Shown here: one piece after another, positions 1 to 7,242 of the stretch
Numbering within the stretch: the stretch's first letter is position 1
Layout of the letters: every line of letters starts with the position of its first letter
Assembly (NCBI GenBank): GCA_945893365.1
Contig: CAMDED010000067.1
Coordinates: 1-39,093 of the forward strand
DNA: 39,093 bases
DNA from: Candidatus Sulfopaludibacter sp. SbA3
GTDB taxonomy: Bacteria; Acidobacteriota; Terriglobia; Bryobacterales; Bryobacteraceae
Reading direction: 5' to 3'
Program-made: the position numbers and the translations under genes
Notes under the pieces: model-generated
The model's database searches: none
What the model was told of the DNA's origin: nothing
The model's input: the letters and a program-made list of their open reading frames with translations, nothing else

Positions 1-321
1 CGACACCTCTTTGAACTGGATGCCGACTATGCGGAGGCCCTCTGGGCCTTGGACCAGTCTTCCGGAACTCTGGACCTCAAAATCATGCTCCGCGATACTC
101 TGGCCGCTCTCGAACAGTTACCGGAAGCCATGGCTCGATTCCGAAAAAACCTCCCCCGGCGTGCACATCCCGCCCTGGCACAACTGGAAGCCACCGTTCG
201 CCACACTCTGTCACCGGCAGAGGCGTACACCATGCTCCCAGGTCGTGATCCCCAAATCGGTCAAGCACCTGGATTCTCTCACCCACCGGAAGGCGCCGAC
301 GCCACTTGCTATGCTAGCCCC
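1..321 (+). other. C-terminal part of an unidentified reading frame, open at the left edge and lacking its own stop
   Basis: Frame 1 is open from the first base. Roughly its first 85 codons read like real protein: acidic and Leu/Ala-rich helices, with the pieces [20 protein letters not shown] and [16 protein letters not shown] do not recognise the family. From about position 255 the composition becomes intergenic-like, yet no stop codon occurs, and the frame continues into the sulfatase at 322. Either the upstream gene has lost its stop and is a remnant, or it ends in another frame after a frameshift. A true fusion to the sulfatase is unlikely, because the sulfatase has its own complete Tat signal at 322. 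The 5' part lies outside the window. Confidence 0.4.
310..315 (+). promoter_or_regulatory. Candidate extended -10 for the sulfatase
   Basis: TATGCT is preceded by TG one base upstream (TGn extended -10 form). It ends 6 nt before the ATG at 322, so a standard initiation distance would place +1 at the ATG. No Shine-Dalgarno sequence is visible. Confidence 0.35.
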
Positions 322-1830
322 ATGGCTACGCATCCGTCCCGCCGCGACCTCGTTCGCACCGCAGTTGCGGGTACAGCCCTCGCAACGGCCAGACAGCCCC
401 TCCGCTCTCAAGCGGCCCGGCGTCCGAATATCCTCTTCGTCATCGCCGACGATTGGGGCCATGGCCACGCCGGCGCCTACGGCTCGAACTGGGTCAAGAC
501 GCCGAACTTCGACCGCGTCGCACGGGAGGGCGTCCTCTTCTCAAACGCCTTCACCTCCAACCCGAAGTGCAGCCCCTGCCGCGCCACCATCCTCACCGGC
601 CGCAACACGTGGCAGCTCAAGGAAGCCATCAATCACTTCAGCATTTTTCCGAACGACTTTGCCGTGTATCCCGACCTCCTCGAAAAGGCCGGTTACTTCG
701 CCGGACTCACTGGAAAAGGCTGGGGGCCTGGCGACTTCAAATCGACAGGTTTCGAGCACAACCCCGCGGGAAGGGAATACCGGAAGCACACGCTGAAACC
801 TCCCGCCTTGGGCATCGCGCCTCTCGACTACGCCGCCAACTTCGAAGATTTTCTCAGCCAAAAGCCGAAAGACAAGCCTTTCTGCTTCTGGTTCGGCGGA
901 CAGGAGCCTCATCGCCCCTATGAACCGGGTTCGGGTCTCCGCGCGGGCAAGAGGCTTGAGGACGTCACCCTTCCGGCCTACTATCCGGACAATCGCATCA
1001 TTCGCAGCGACATGCTCGACTACGCACTCGAGGTCGAGTGGTTCGACCAGCACCTCGGCCACGCCCTCAGGAAACTTGAAGAGACCGGCGAACTCGACAA
1101 CACGTTCGTCGTCGTGACGTCCGATCACGGCATGCCGTTCCCGCGCGTAAAGGGCCAGATCTACGAGCACGGATTCCACATTCCGCTCGCGGTACGCTGG
1201 GGCGCGAACATCAAGGGCGGGCGTGTGATTGACGACTTCATCAACACCCGCGACTTCGCGCCCACCTTCATGGAACTGGCCGGCCTCAAGCCCGCTGGGT
1301 CGATGACGGGCCGCAGCTTCCTCGATGTTCTGCAGTCCGGCAAGTCCGGGACCGTCGACGCCGGACGGAATGTGATGCTGGCCGCGAAGGAGCGCCACGA
1401 TCTGGGACGGCCGAACGACAAAGGTTACCCTGTTCGGGCGATTCGCACGCCCGAATATTTGTATATCCGCAATTACGAACCAGACAGTTGGCCCGCCGGA
1501 AACCCCGAAACGGGCTATCGCAACGTGGACGACAGCCCGACCAAGGAGTTCCTGCTCTCCGGCTTCGACGAGTTCTACCGGCTCTCATTCGGCAAGCGGC
1601 CGGCCGAGCATCTCTACCTGATCAAGACCGACCCCGATAACGTCAAGGACGTTGCACGAGACGTGAAGTACGCGCTCGTGAAGCGGCAATTGCGCGACCG
1701 CATGGAAGAAATGCTGCGTGGCGAGGGCGATCCGCGCATGCTCGGCCGCGCCGACTTCTTCGACACCATTCAGTACACTGGCCCGCGCAAACACGCCTAC
1801 GAGGAGTGGCTGAAGTTCAACAAGCCGTGA
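322..1830 (+). CDS. Secreted sulfatase (formylglycine-dependent arylsulfatase family)
   Basis: Hydrolyses sulfate esters, probably of sulfated polysaccharide or small glycans, outside the cytoplasm. The protein is 502 aa from the ATG at 322, chosen because it begins a twin-arginine signal ([12 protein letters not shown], about residues 6-17) right before the conserved [14 protein letters not shown] strand that carries the metal-binding Asp pair (43-44). The sulfatase signature CSPCR is at 83-87, so Cys83 should be converted to formylglycine. The second metal site TSDHG has Asp268 and His269. A C-terminal subdomain follows to residue 502, a normal length for the family. The frame is open upstream to the window edge, but that stretch is not sulfatase-like. 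The gene stands alone with a gap of 182 bp after it. The substrate cannot be told from sequence. Confidence 0.9.
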   Translation: MATHPSRRDLVRTAVAGTALATARQPLRSQAARRPNILFVIADDWGHGHAGAYGSNWVKTPNFDRVAREGVLFSNAFTSNPKCSPCRATILTGRNTWQLKEAINHFSIFPNDFAVYPDLLEKAGYFAGLTGKGWGPGDFKSTGFEHNPAGREYRKHTLKPPALGIAPLDYAANFEDFLSQKPKDKPFCFWFGGQEPHRPYEPGSGLRAGKRLEDVTLPAYYPDNRIIRSDMLDYALEVEWFDQHLGHALRKLEETGELDNTFVVVTSDHGMPFPRVKGQIYEHGFHIPLAVRWGANIKGGRVIDDFINTRDFAPTFMELAGLKPAGSMTGRSFLDVLQSGKSGTVDAGRNVMLAAKERHDLGRPNDKGYPVRAIRTPEYLYIRNYEPDSWPAGNPETGYRNVDDSPTKEFLLSGFDEFYRLSFGKRPAEHLYLIKTDPDNVKDVARDVKYALVKRQLRDRMEEMLRGEGDPRMLGRADFFDTIQYTGPRKHAYEEWLKFNKP

Positions 1831-1997
1831 CTTTCCCGGCCGAAGCCTCGCCGCCACGGCCAACGTGACTATCGGTTGTTTAAGTAGCTTGACCGGCAGC
1901 ACGTCGTGAATTGCTCCATTCAACAGAGATCCGGGAGCGCACATGGTCGCCCGTACAAAGAAGCGGGCATGTCTCTTTGGCGGGAACACGGCTCCGC

Positions 1998-2003
1998 GAT
2001 AAT
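1998..2003 (+). promoter_or_regulatory. Candidate -10 for the hypothetical gene at 2013
   Basis: GATAAT lies 9 nt before the ATG at 2013, with TTGGCG (1977-1982) as a possible weak -35 at a short 15-bp spacing. There is no Shine-Dalgarno. The gap from 1831 to this point holds nothing else I can identify. Confidence 0.3.
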
Positions 2004-2012
2004 TAGAGAACT

Positions 2013-2513
2013 ATGGGATTTCACCGGGTCACGGATGCCACCGGCGAACCGATCAACTGGAAGATCACGCACTTCGCCAATATCAGCGGGTCGGAAGAGT
2101 TCATCGCCCAACTGGTCATGGAAATGCCTGAGCTCGTGGATGCATCAATGATTTACGGCGAGGAGCGGGACAAGCTGAAGGAGGCCATTCTCATCGTGTC
2201 GATGGAAGGCCTGATGCCCGCGTTCGAGCATCTGAAGAAGATCCGGGCGTCCGTGGGCCTGAAGATGCCGGAACTGAACCGCAGGCAGCTATTCGAGGAC
2301 TTCCAGGGGCGGCTTTGGCATGAATATAAGGACCTGATGCAGAAGGCCGCAAAGCGGATGGAGCCTGAGATCGGGTTCCGGTTCCAGCAGAAAGACGCGC
2401 AATTCGAAGCCGGACTACTGGCGTGGGAGAAGAAGCGGCCGAAGCTGGCGCAGGCGGTGGCGCCATACTTGCGCAAGCAGCGAAGTGACTGGCAGGAAGA
2501 CCTGAGAGAATAA
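2013..2513 (+). CDS. Conserved-looking hypothetical protein, 166 aa
   Basis: Not recognised. The protein is soluble, mostly helical and charged, without a signal peptide or membrane segment. It has an N-terminal stretch with ITHFANISGSEEF, a hydrophobic helix around ILIVSMEGLMPAFEH, and a basic C-terminal half ending in LRKQRSDWQEDLRE. Codon use and amino-acid balance look coding, and the reverse-strand frames over it look like shadows. The ATG at 2013 is the first in frame after the intergenic gap. A second reading frame (2506-2730) overlaps its last codons and could be a downstream partner or a displaced tail. Confidence 0.6.
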   Translation: MGFHRVTDATGEPINWKITHFANISGSEEFIAQLVMEMPELVDASMIYGEERDKLKEAILIVSMEGLMPAFEHLKKIRASVGLKMPELNRRQLFEDFQGRLWHEYKDLMQKAAKRMEPEIGFRFQQKDAQFEAGLLAWEKKRPKLAQAVAPYLRKQRSDWQEDLRE

Positions 2514-2730
2514 GGACGACCGCGACCCGAGCGTCTTTGCCGGTCGATATGACGCAGCGCATTCCGAGAAGTTGTTCGCGTCCGTGTGGCGCACAATTGG
2601 GGATGTCCTAGCGATGCTTGTCAGCCTGCACTTCCCTCCGGGTACTGTGCTGCAGGAGATTCCACGCGAGGAGCGTGACCTCGTGCGGCCCCGGCGGTTT
2701 CGGTATGCGGTCAAGGGTATTACTTACTGA
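2506..2730 (+). other. Possible short coding remnant without a clear start
   Basis: The frame beginning after the stop at 2503 is open for 74 codons to a TGA at 2728. It has protein-like composition, including the segments FASVWRTIGDVLAML and FPPGTVLQEIPREERD. No ATG occurs before 2614. A GTG at 2584 is the other option, and neither has a Shine-Dalgarno. It overlaps the end of the 166-aa gene by 8 bp in a different frame, so it may be a frameshifted tail or a decayed gene. No family is recognised. Confidence 0.3.
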
Positions 2731-2768
2731 CCTGCACATGGGATTGCCATGAAGGTTATTACATAGCG

Positions 2769-3020
2769 ATGGACCTCAAACAGGAAATCGAAAACGCCCT
2801 TGAGACACTGGAGGCATTCTATTTCTTCACGCAGGGTCTGAAGAAAGAGGAAAACGAGCACCTGGATAAGACTCCGGTGGGGATTCAGCCACCTCTTGAC
2901 TGGGGGCTATCCGAACCTGTTGGCGGACATCCAAAGTGCCGCAATTGTCAGTCAAGCACGACGGCTGATCCAAGGACCCTGTCCCAGTCTTCGCTATCGT
3001 ATCGAGCGGATTTCCAGTGA
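2769..3020 (+). CDS. Small hypothetical protein, 83 aa
   Basis: Not recognised. The first 45 residues look genuine, with a helical, acidic start (MDLKQEIENALETLEAFYFF) followed by a Lys/Glu-rich turn. The last third, which contains CRNC, is antisense to the end of the DUF429 gene and overlaps it by 73 bp tail to tail. There is no good Shine-Dalgarno before the ATG. It may be a real small protein with a chance tail or a decayed gene. Confidence 0.35.
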   Translation: MDLKQEIENALETLEAFYFFTQGLKKEENEHLDKTPVGIQPPLDWGLSEPVGGHPKCRNCQSSTTADPRTLSQSSLSYRADFQ

Positions 3021-4090
3021 CCGCTGCTCGGCCGTTCGTCAGTTTTTGCCACCACGAAACTGTCGAGGCGAACCATCCCCAAACCCGGCAGTTCCAGCGG
3101 CGGCGTCCTTTTGGCAAGAGCCACGACCCGGTTTACGTATGCCTGTGACCATTTGTCATACGAAGTGTTGAAGACGTACCGATAGGTCCACGAGTAGGTG
3201 CATACCTCAGGCCTACCATCCAGTGCCCGAAGGATCAATCGATTCAGGAGCGCGTTCGCGCGGTCACTCGGCAGACCGTTGTCTGATGCCACCTGTTTCC
3301 GGGGATCAGCCGCAACGACGTCGATGGTCGGTATCTTGCGGAGGAGTTCGAAAATCAAGGATCGCGTTTCGGACGCGACCTCGGGAATGACCATCAATCC
3401 CTCCCTGAGAGTGCCATCGGGATCGATGGACAGTGGAACGCCGATGGCTGTGGCATTCAAGCCCGGAACCTTGCCATCGGCAGCGGCCGCCAACAAGGCC
3501 GCGACGCAGGCGTCATTCTGATCGTGGGTTGGCAGCAGCGGCAGACATGAAACCCCAAGGGCTTCGAGAATGTTCTTTCGCCCGATACGACCCTGCTCAG
3601 TAGACTTATTTGGCAGAGCGCGGCGGCCCGACAAGATCGTCCAGATGTGTCCGGGGTACATTTCGGACACCCCGCCCAGAAACCGAGCGGGACTGATCTC
3701 GACGCCTGCCTGTTTCAGTGCGGCGAAAATATCCAGCGATGAACGGATAAAGCCGGCAAAGGGTCTGGTCAAAGATGGCAGGCTGTCTCCGGTCTTGCCG
3801 ACTGCGGCAGACTGCCGCTCGCAGGCGCGAAGATCTTGGCCTCTCGTAGCAAGCCCCTGTGGACCGTCGAACGTCGCGGCTCTTGCCGCCTTCAGTTCAC
3901 TTGAGACCACGCTCACATCGAGGGTTCCCGGCCCCGCGTCCCACTGCCATAACCAAAACTTGGCGGCGAGCTTATTGTTCTCGTCGGATGAAAGGCCGCA
4001 GACATCTATGCTGCGGCAAGCGTTGGAATAGCGGTCCGAAAGGTCGGCACCAATGTACTCGGGAACACCGGTCTTGCGTGTGGAATTCAC
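2948..4090 (-). CDS. DUF429-family protein, predicted RNase-H-fold nuclease
   Basis: The 380-aa protein matches the DUF429 pattern of an RNase-H-like fold. An N-terminal strand carries Asp16 (YIGADLSDR), a second strand carries DGPQG at about 75-79, then SEMYPG with Glu143, and a late THDQNDACVAAL segment with Asp190 and Asp193. These acidic residues would make the metal site. The C-terminal 150 residues are not assigned. The GTG at 4090 is the first usable start after an in-frame TAG. DUF429 proteins are not well characterised biochemically, so nuclease activity is inferred from fold only. Compared with its neighbours the gene and its flanks look less GC-biased, which could mean recent acquisition. 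Confidence 0.65.
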   Translation of the reverse strand: MNSTRKTGVPEYIGADLSDRYSNACRSIDVCGLSSDENNKLAAKFWLWQWDAGPGTLDVSVVSSELKAARAATFDGPQGLATRGQDLRACERQSAAVGKTGDSLPSLTRPFAGFIRSSLDIFAALKQAGVEISPARFLGGVSEMYPGHIWTILSGRRALPNKSTEQGRIGRKNILEALGVSCLPLLPTHDQNDACVAALLAAAADGKVPGLNATAIGVPLSIDPDGTLREGLMVIPEVASETRSLIFELLRKIPTIDVVAADPRKQVASDNGLPSDRANALLNRLILRALDGRPEVCTYSWTYRYVFNTSYDKWSQAYVNRVVALAKRTPPLELPGLGMVRLDSFVVAKTDERPSSGHWKSARYDSEDWDRVLGSAVVLD

Positions 4091-4099
4091 TAACTAACT

Positions 4100-4105
4100 A
4101 TTTTA
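4100..4105 (-). promoter_or_regulatory. Candidate -10 for the DUF429 gene
   Basis: On the minus strand TAAAAT ends 9 nt before the GTG at 4090, with no Shine-Dalgarno between. The 255-bp divergent spacer 4091-4345 contains no other convincing gene. The short ORFs on both strands there look random. Confidence 0.35.
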
Positions 4106-4333
4106 GTCCGTTGAATCAAGGGTTGAAATGCTCGTGGATAACCGACTCGTTGGTAAACGACAGACGGGCCCGGCGGACATCCAGACTCGCAGCCGCAACA
4201 CCGGATCCTCGACGACGCGTGCGGGCGGACTTTCCATGTCCGCGTCGGCGCGCCAAGCACAGAAAAAGCGAATATGGCCTCATGTGGCACGGCGAGAAAT
4301 GGCGGTCCGCGAAGATCTATTCCTGTTCGGTGA

Positions 4334-4339
4334 TAGAGT
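4334..4339 (+). promoter_or_regulatory. Candidate extended -10 for the CE15 esterase
   Basis: TAGAGT is preceded by TG one base upstream and ends 6 nt before the ATG at 4346, so +1 would fall on the start codon. No clear -35 or Shine-Dalgarno is seen. Confidence 0.35.
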
Positions 4340-4345
4340 ATCTCC

Positions 4346-5632
4346 ATGTTAAACCGAAGCGTCGTTTCCGCAACGCTCGCGTTCGCCGCCCTTCTATCGT
4401 GTTTCCCTGCAAGAGCGCAGACCCCGAATCCGCCGGAAATCCCGGTGAACTACGAGGAGTCGCAAGTAGCAACCTATGTGCTGCCCGATCCGCTTGTCCT
4501 TACCAATGGGGAAAAGGTTCGTGACTCCGATACCTGGTTCTCCAAGCGGCGGCCGGAGATCCTGCGGCTCTTCGAGACGAACATGCACGGAAAAAGTCCG
4601 GGCCGTCCGGAGGCGATGACTTTCGACGTGTTCGACAAGGGCACGCCCGCGTTGGACGGCAAGGCTCTCCGCAGGCAGGTGACGGTGAATTTCTCCGGCT
4701 CGAAATCCGGACCGAAGATGGACATCGTCCTCTACCTTCCGGCCGACGCCGCGAAGCCAGTCCCGCTATTGCTGTGCCTGAATTTCTCCGCGAACGCGGT
4801 CGCGGACACTGGAGCCAGAGAAGGTGAAGTGTGGGGCAGGGACAAGACGAGGATGCCCGCCGCCAAGGGCCTAGGTTACGGCAAACTTCAGATCGACAAA
4901 TTCCTTGCCCACGGCTTTGGCGTGGCCACCATCTACTACGGCGACATCGATCCGGATTTCGCCGGCGGCATCCCGCATGGCGTGCGCAGCGTGTTTCTGA
5001 AGCCGGGGCAGAAGGAGCCCGCGCCCGATGAATGGGGATCGATCGCCGCCTGGGCGTGGGGTCTCAGCCGCGCCATGGACTACCTCGAAACCGATAGCGG
5101 CGTGGATGCGAAGCGCGTCGCGATTCTTGGCGTCTCCCGGCTGGGGAAAACGGTGCTATGGGCTGGCGCCCACGACACTCGCTTCGCGATGGTCATCGCC
5201 AGCTGTTCAGGCGAGGGCGGAGCCTCGCTCAGCCGCCGCAATTACGGTGAAACGGTGAAGCATCTAAACGCGAGGTTCGGCTACCAGTTCGCGGGAAACT
5301 ACCAGAACTTCGGCGGCCAGGTCGACCGGCTGCCTGTCGATTCCCACATGCTCCTCGCCCTGATCGCGCCCCGGCCGGTGTACCTCAGCACGGGCGATCT
5401 GGACCGGTGGTCCGATCCAAAGGGCGAGTTCCTCGCCGCAGTCGCGGCGGAACCGGTGCACCAACTGCTCGGCAAGCAAGGCCTCGGGACCGCTCAAATG
5501 CCTTCCGCCGGACAGCCGGTAATGCATACTATCGGCTATCACATGCACGCGGGTGGGCATGGGACTAATCCATCCGACTGGGAGCACTACCTGGAGTTTC
5601 TGAATCTTCACTTCGCGCAGGCGAAGAAGTAG
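4346..5632 (+). CDS. Glucuronoyl esterase, carbohydrate esterase family 15
   Basis: CE15 enzymes cleave the ester between 4-O-methyl-glucuronic acid side chains of xylan and lignin alcohols. This 428-aa protein has a Sec signal peptide (residues 1-24, ending in ARA), so it acts outside the cytoplasm. The alpha/beta-hydrolase nucleophile sits in GVSRLGK with Ser264, the family's GxSRxG elbow. The catalytic His405 is in HAGGHGTN. Two positions known to supply the acid in different CE15 enzymes are both acidic here: Glu290 in SGEGG, and Asp357 in WSDPKGEF. Length and motif order are normal for bacterial CE15. It is convergent with the next gene, overlapping it by 68 bp. Solibacter-type acidobacteria are known to carry CE15 enzymes. 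Confidence 0.85.
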   Translation: MLNRSVVSATLAFAALLSCFPARAQTPNPPEIPVNYEESQVATYVLPDPLVLTNGEKVRDSDTWFSKRRPEILRLFETNMHGKSPGRPEAMTFDVFDKGTPALDGKALRRQVTVNFSGSKSGPKMDIVLYLPADAAKPVPLLLCLNFSANAVADTGAREGEVWGRDKTRMPAAKGLGYGKLQIDKFLAHGFGVATIYYGDIDPDFAGGIPHGVRSVFLKPGQKEPAPDEWGSIAAWAWGLSRAMDYLETDSGVDAKRVAILGVSRLGKTVLWAGAHDTRFAMVIASCSGEGGASLSRRNYGETVKHLNARFGYQFAGNYQNFGGQVDRLPVDSHMLLALIAPRPVYLSTGDLDRWSDPKGEFLAAVAAEPVHQLLGKQGLGTAQMPSAGQPVMHTIGYHMHAGGHGTNPSDWEHYLEFLNLHFAQAKK

Positions 5633-6455
5633 TCAATCCATAGAACTCGCAGGCCGTTTCGCCCATGATCTTGTTGCGCACCGGCGTCGGCACCGGCGCG
5701 AGCGCCTGTGTGAAACCGGCCAGCGCGCGTTTGAAGTTCCCCGCGAGCAGGCATACCGGCCAGTCGCTGCCGTACATCAGGCGGTCCGGCCCGAACAGCG
5801 TCAGGATGAACTGGACGTATGGGCGCAGGTCGGACGCCACCCAGTTCGGCGCGGCCTCGGTGATCATTCCGGAGAGCTTGCACCATACCTGCGGAATCGC
5901 GGCGGCGCGTTCCATATCGCGCGCCCAGCCTTCCATCGATCCCGCCGCGATCGGCGGCTTCGCGATATGGTCGATGACCATGCGGAGATCCGGCACGAGC
6001 TCCGCGAGCTTCGCGACGAGCGGCAGATGCCGTGGACGAAGCAGCAGATCGTAGGGCAGTTGCCGTCTCGCGACCTCGCGGAGACCGCTGATTACGTCCG
6101 GGCGCAGCAGCCAGTTGACGTCCCCCTCATCGTGAACCGGGTGGCGGACGCCCTTAAAGCGGGGATGCCGCTGAAATTCGTCAAGGGCCGCGCCGACGCG
6201 CGGGTCCGTCAGGTCCACCCAACCCACCACTCCGCGGATAAAGGCGTTCGCCGAGGCGAGTTCCAGCAGCCAGCGCGTCTCTTCGACGATCGTATTGGCC
6301 TGCACGAGGACCGAGCCGTCGAAGCGGTTCAGGTCCAGAAGCGGCGCCAAGTTTTCCGGTAGAAAATCGCGGTGGATCCGGGACGGAGGCGGCGGCATCC
6401 ACGCGTAGTGAAAGCGGCCAAGATCCCAGAAATGCTGGTGGGAATCGATGCGCAT
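5565..6455 (-). CDS. Amidohydrolase_2 family protein, L-fuconolactonase/rhamnonolactonase-like
   Basis: The 296-aa protein starts with MRIDSHQHFWD, the metal-binding HxH start typical of sugar-lactone hydrolases of the COG3618 type. It continues with the TIM-barrel landmarks GVVGWVDL, FKGVRHPV, VIDHIAKP, WCKLSGM and YGSDWPV (the last carrying the conserved Asp). Known members open L-fucono- or L-rhamnono-lactone in aldonate pathways. The exact sugar here is not determinable. I chose the ATG at 6455 because the HxH motif begins right there; the open frame extends further upstream but without family-like sequence. The last 20 or so residues, beyond the usual FYGL end, are antisense to the CE15 tail and may be dispensable. 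It lacks a signal peptide, so it is cytoplasmic. Confidence 0.8.
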   Translation of the reverse strand: MRIDSHQHFWDLGRFHYAWMPPPPSRIHRDFLPENLAPLLDLNRFDGSVLVQANTIVEETRWLLELASANAFIRGVVGWVDLTDPRVGAALDEFQRHPRFKGVRHPVHDEGDVNWLLRPDVISGLREVARRQLPYDLLLRPRHLPLVAKLAELVPDLRMVIDHIAKPPIAAGSMEGWARDMERAAAIPQVWCKLSGMITEAAPNWVASDLRPYVQFILTLFGPDRLMYGSDWPVCLLAGNFKRALAGFTQALAPVPTPVRNKIMGETACEFYGLTTSSPARSEDSETPGSAPSRMD

Positions 6456-6462
6456 CGATTCC

Positions 6463-6468
6463 AGTCTA
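6463..6468 (-). promoter_or_regulatory. Candidate -10 for the amidohydrolase
   Basis: On the minus strand TAGACT ends 7 nt before the ATG at 6455, with no Shine-Dalgarno. The spacer to the divergent cupredoxin gene is only 73 bp. Confidence 0.35.
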
Positions 6469-6528
6469 CCTGCTCTGGCACGGACCCCCCGAACCGCGTG
6501 TTTCACTTTTTCGCCGCTTTCCGCCGAT

Positions 6529-7242
6529 ATGACATATATGACGTGGACTTCGGTGACGATATTCCTCATCCTGATCTGGGCCAACGCTCCGGTTGCCCTC
6601 GGCGGCGACGTGTTGGGGAAAATCACGATAACCAAGCGCCTTACGCCCAAGCGCGTGCTGCTTGCGGCCTACGAGCGCCGGGGAGCGGTGCTGCCTCCGG
6701 TTTCCGCGGCCGGTTCCAAAGACGGTGGCGCAAGCGCGTCCGAAAGCGAAATGGACCGTGTGGTGGTTTATCTGGAAGGTCCCAAGGACCGGGCGCAGCC
6801 GGAGCGGGTGGTCTTGAACCAGAAAGGTAAGCGGTTCGATCGGGAGATCGTCGCCGTTCCGCTCGGATCGACTGTCAGTTTTCCCAATCTCGATCCGATT
6901 TTTCATAACGTCTTCTCGCTTTCGAGAATCAAGGCGTTCGACCTCGGCTATTACGGGGAAGGGAAGTCGCGCGAGGTCACGTTTGAGAAGCCGGGAGTCG
7001 TCACGGTGTACTGCCATCTGCATCCGAACATGAGCGCGGCCATTGTCGTGACGCCCAACGCCTGGACGGCGCGGCCGGACTCTGGTGGTGAATTCCACCT
7101 TCGCGGCGTCCCCGCGGGCTCGTGGAAAGTGGTGGTGTGGCACAAGTCGGCTGGCCACTTTCGTTCGACTGTCGATGTAACCGGCGCCGGGACCGCGGGG
7201 GTGGCGTTCGAGATTCCGGTACAGGAGGGAGCAACCAGGTGA
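6529..7242 (+). CDS. Secreted cupredoxin (plastocyanin-like) with carboxypeptidase-regulatory-like tail
   Basis: A 237-aa exported blue-copper-type protein. I chose the ATG at 6529 because it opens a clean signal peptide (MTYMTWTSVTIFLILIW, cleavage near ALG). An ATG at 6538 is nearly as good, and the ATG at 6448 adds non-signal-like sequence. A type 1 copper site is readable: His126 in FHNVFS, then Cys162, His165 and Met168 in YCHLHPNM. After this the sequence GGEFHLRGVPAGSWKVVVWH resembles a carboxypeptidase-regulatory-like beta sandwich. Such proteins are often labelled methylamine utilization proteins in databases without evidence. Its stop overlaps the GTG of the HD-GYP gene, so the two are coupled. 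Role as an electron carrier or copper/redox probe is inferred. Confidence 0.75.
   Translation: MTYMTWTSVTIFLILIWANAPVALGGDVLGKITITKRLTPKRVLLAAYERRGAVLPPVSAAGSKDGGASASESEMDRVVVYLEGPKDRAQPERVVLNQKGKRFDREIVAVPLGSTVSFPNLDPIFHNVFSLSRIKAFDLGYYGEGKSREVTFEKPGVVTVYCHLHPNMSAAIVVTPNAWTARPDSGGEFHLRGVPAGSWKVVVWHKSAGHFRSTVDVTGAGTAGVAFEIPVQEGATR

Noticed and set aside
541-1398. Long minus-strand open frame (285 codons) inside the sulfatase
   Set aside because: It mirrors the high-GC third-position pattern of the sulfatase, has no domain-like sequence, and the sulfatase motifs on the plus strand are unambiguous.
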